This document shows positions 61,487 to 64,000 of a stretch of 64,000 bases of DNA, one piece after another; the first letter of the stretch is position 1, and every line of letters begins with the position of its first letter. Under the pieces are notes generated by a model. It worked only from the letters and a program-made list of their open reading frames with translations, did not search any database and was not told where the DNA came from. A program made the translations under genes and the position numbers. Source of the stretch: Ceratothoa steindachneri (Eukaryota; Arthropoda; Malacostraca; Isopoda; Cymothoidae); the NCBI GenBank assembly GCA_963969495.1, contig OZ018321.1, positions 195,589,126 to 195,653,125 of the forward strand, given 5' to 3'.

Positions 61487-63165
61487 GTAAGTTTTCGTAA
61501 TGGAAGTGATTTGTATGTTGAGATGTTTCATTGATTTGGGTAGATCATTGTGTCGGGAAGCAGGAGTGAGTGAAAATGAACGGGATAATTTCAAAGTGGT
61601 TTGTAAAGAAACTGGTTAAGTTAGTGGAGGCGAAACTTTGTGCATACACAAGTGAACAAATGAGTACTTTGCGTAACACGTAATAGAGGCTGAGGTGCAT
61701 TTAATTAATAGGGAATAAATCCAAAGAACTAAAAATGAAAATGTTTAAGGGCGGTAAAGACTTAGGAAAATCTGTCATTATAAAGTGCTGGGGTCAGTTA
61801 AGCACATTATAAATCAGCCGGAACAATCTCCTATAAAGAGCGAATCCCCTTAAAGAACAAACTTGAAATTTCATCGTAGTGAATGGCGCATAAGATGAAA
61901 GATGCATTTTATTTCCCTGTTGCGGCTTTTTTAATAACCCGTTCTCTAATGTTTCATTGACCTTGTTAGTTACGAATTATTAATTTGTAGGCGACACCTA
62001 TCTTAGTGGAAGGGTAAAGAAAGAACAGGGTTAAGGTAATCTAAAAACTGATATGAACACTTTAAGTGGTTATATAACAAATTGATTTGAATGTACGGTA
62101 AAGTTGTGCACATTGGATTAAGAAACCAATAATTCAATTACACAGTAATTTAGCTCGTATGAAAGAAGAGAGTTTTTGTCATCTCAAGCGGAGACTGTAA
62201 TTGGTTAAACAGTAATTAATTTATATATCAAAGATCTCTTTAAGCTACTTTTTTAAATATGTGGATATAAATTGTTTTAAATTTATGCTCAATAGCTCTG
62301 GTGAATAACGTAAAATAGAGTAATTAATTTCTCATAACTACTATGTGATGCTATTAGAAGAAGTAGTAGGATGGTAAACATATGTATAGAGTAGGAAAAC
62401 TGGCGTAAGTTGGTCGTTAAAAAAGGAAGGAATAATGGCAATGTAGTTTTGGAAATTAATTTAATTGCGACAATGTTCATTCAAATAGAAAATATATCAA
62501 GTGATTGTAATTGTTGAAATGAATATTATATACAAAAGATTAATTCAAGTTAGAAATAGCTCATGTGATTGTATTGGTTAAGATGAAACTGATGGTCTGA
62601 ATATTATTTCATGCTAAATACACCACTATAGTTATAATTTGGGGTGGGACGTATGTAAAACAAAAATGACCAATGAGAATGTAAAGATTGAGATAAATAT
62701 CTCATTCTCGCCTTTTCCCCACTGGGTAAGATAACACTAAATAGAGTAAAAGATTGCTTGAGGCTGAATATTCCACGAAAGATTTAAGTTTCTGTTAGTG
62801 TGTTTTGGAAATTAAATAGCTACTGTGAATGTAATGATCGATAGAAATGCGCTGGCCAAAATATTGTTACAATCTGATTACAACAAGATATATTTCCTTT
62901 CTTGTAAGGTGGTTTTCTACTCTCACTACAGGAGAAAAGCTGACTTTTCCAATTAAAATGATAGAAATAAAAAAGGGATTTATGCTCAAGAATATGGTTG
63001 TTTAATATGGAGAAGTGTCTGAGAGATTTCTACTTCTCCAAATTGATATTGAATGCTATTGCATAGGCATATATCACGTTAGAAAGAGGATTGGACTGGA
63101 ATGGGCAAAGATAAGCTTAATTGGGTAGTTATTGACACGTTTTATCTCGATTTTCTTCCATTTAG
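61487..63165 (+). other. Intron of the Ig gene (1,679 bp)
   Basis: It begins GTAAGTTTTCG and ends TTTTCTTCCATTTAG. Phase 1 at both ends. AT-rich, with no TE or exon recognised inside. Confidence 0.8.
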
Positions 63166-63279
63166 AGCCCCCTGGACCGATCCGGTTCCTGGACGAGAGT
63201 AAAGTTGAGATCGACACCAAGTCATATGGACCCATAAGAGAAAATTCCACCGTGGAAATTACCTGCGAAGTCGAAGGAG
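63166..63279 (+). CDS. Ig gene exon: start of the second Ig domain
   Basis: The 114-nt exon lies between CCATTTAG and GTATGC. The acceptor at 63165 was preferred over the AG two bases later because only it keeps the frame. The sequence starts EPPGPIRFLDESKVEIDTKS, a typical inter-Ig linker and A strand, and continues YGPIRENSTVEITCEVEGG with the B-strand cysteine. The layout PPxxPxIxD..GPxxEGxxxxLxCxVxGG is what I recall for Sidestep-like Ig2. NST is a potential N-glycosylation site. The rest of Ig2 and any later domains must lie beyond the window; the exon leaves in phase 1. Confidence 0.86.
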
Positions 63280-64000
63280 GTATGCTACTTAAAATTCCCC
63301 GTAAGAGTGGAAAACAAATTCATTCATTGGAGAGCTCTTTGGTGAGAATCTGTTCCTGCAGGATTTAATTACATCTGACTGCGGCCTGGTAATCTATGTT
63401 TCAGGCTTTGCTACAGCAGACTTTTTATCTCAAAATATTCACCACTGATGCACATCTTTCTATGCCTTCTTTATCATTTGTTATTATTTACTATTTCACA
63501 CCTGCTTAGGCCATAAAATGGAGTAAAGATGTATTTTATCTTATTGACTACTCTGAGTTTTCATTAGCATCTGTTTTCTCTTTTCCAAGACTACGTAGAG
63601 ATCCATCCAATTGGAAGAGGTAGTTAAACTTCGTATATGGGAAGAGAATTCTCGCAGAAAGGCAAAGAAATGAAGATCTTGAGCCACACTTAATTCTTCC
63701 TACTAAAAATCCTTAATGCTGTTTGCAAAAGACATTTTAAAACACCTAAAATAAACAAACTTATAGATAAGGCTTATCAAATACAACCGAACCTCAAGGC
63801 TTTTCTCGAAGTTATTATTTAGTGAAGATTAAATATTTGTTTGCGATAACCACCCCTCGAAAAACATCAAGAAATCCTTCATTTTAAAAACAAAGAACAC
63901 GGCTTAGAATTACCATCCTTTTCAGACGAATATGATAACGCAAAACAAGGTTTTCTGAACTTGTTTTTGAATGAAAATAAAGAAAAATGTGTTTCCTGAA
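63280..64000 (+). other. Start of the following intron
   Basis: It opens GTATGCTACTT. The frame from the exon runs on for about 30 codons and then stops, as expected of read-through. No further exon is seen before the window ends. Confidence 0.6.

Noticed and set aside
63132..63368. Continuous 78-codon frame across the Ig2 exon as a single-exon gene
   Set aside because: The splice acceptor at 63165 and donor at 63280 fit the Ig phases. The frame beyond the donor loses Ig character and soon stops.

Overview
This window is animal (metazoan) genomic DNA, most likely from an arthropod. It has no operons, ribosome-binding sites or dense coding. It is AT-rich, full of decayed transposable elements (TEs) and satellites, and crossed by one split gene with canonical GT/AG introns. 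The exons at 11634-11757, 61293-61486 and 63166-63279 join in frame (phase 2, then phase 1). They encode one immunoglobulin (Ig) domain and the start of a second, in an arrangement that resembles the arthropod Sidestep family of axon-guidance cell-surface proteins. The species cannot be told from sequence alone; a crustacean or chelicerate would fit the TE complement.

Layout: 0-3.8 kb holds two fragments of a non-LTR retrotransposon (LINE), with ORF1 zinc knuckles and an endonuclease. 5.1-5.8 kb is the 3' end of a second LINE that has lost its RNase H. 6.0-8.24 kb is a 54-bp minisatellite. 9.2-11.2 kb is mostly pyrimidine-rich simple sequence. 11.3-11.76 kb is a degenerate tandem repeat running into the first visible Ig exon.

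The 49.5-kb intron that follows contains: a minus-strand Ty3/gypsy element with LTRs at 12.6-13.6 and 17.3-18.2 kb; a Tc1/mariner fragment (18.2-18.7); a 4.5-kb minus-strand CR1-like LINE whose ORF1 has PHD-like and SGNH-esterase-like regions (18.8-23.3); a second LINE 3' fragment (24.8-25.6); a Tc1 relic (28.0-28.96); a hAT relic with candidate terminal repeats and target-site duplication (29.1-31.8); a LINE RT fragment (32.2-32.75); four tandem copies of a 3.1-kb unit (33.67-46.14); a solo LTR (46.135-46.73); a LINE with endonuclease, RT and RNase H remnants (46.75-49.2); a small hAT element with a perfect 8-bp target-site duplication that was invaded by a mariner (49.78-51.51); and two unclassified, comparatively GC-rich blocks (51.95-54.36 and 58.57-59.8). 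A 23-bp minisatellite ends 56 bp before the second Ig exon.

The only gene that appears intact is the Ig gene, whose 5' and 3' ends lie outside the window. Every TE coding region I could follow has stop codons, frameshifts, internal deletions or a changed catalytic residue. The most informative structures are the 12.5-kb tandem array, whose unit junctions date it after an LTR insertion, the gypsy element with its integrase zinc domain upstream of reverse transcriptase, and the huge intron itself. I did not find a clearly new molecular system.
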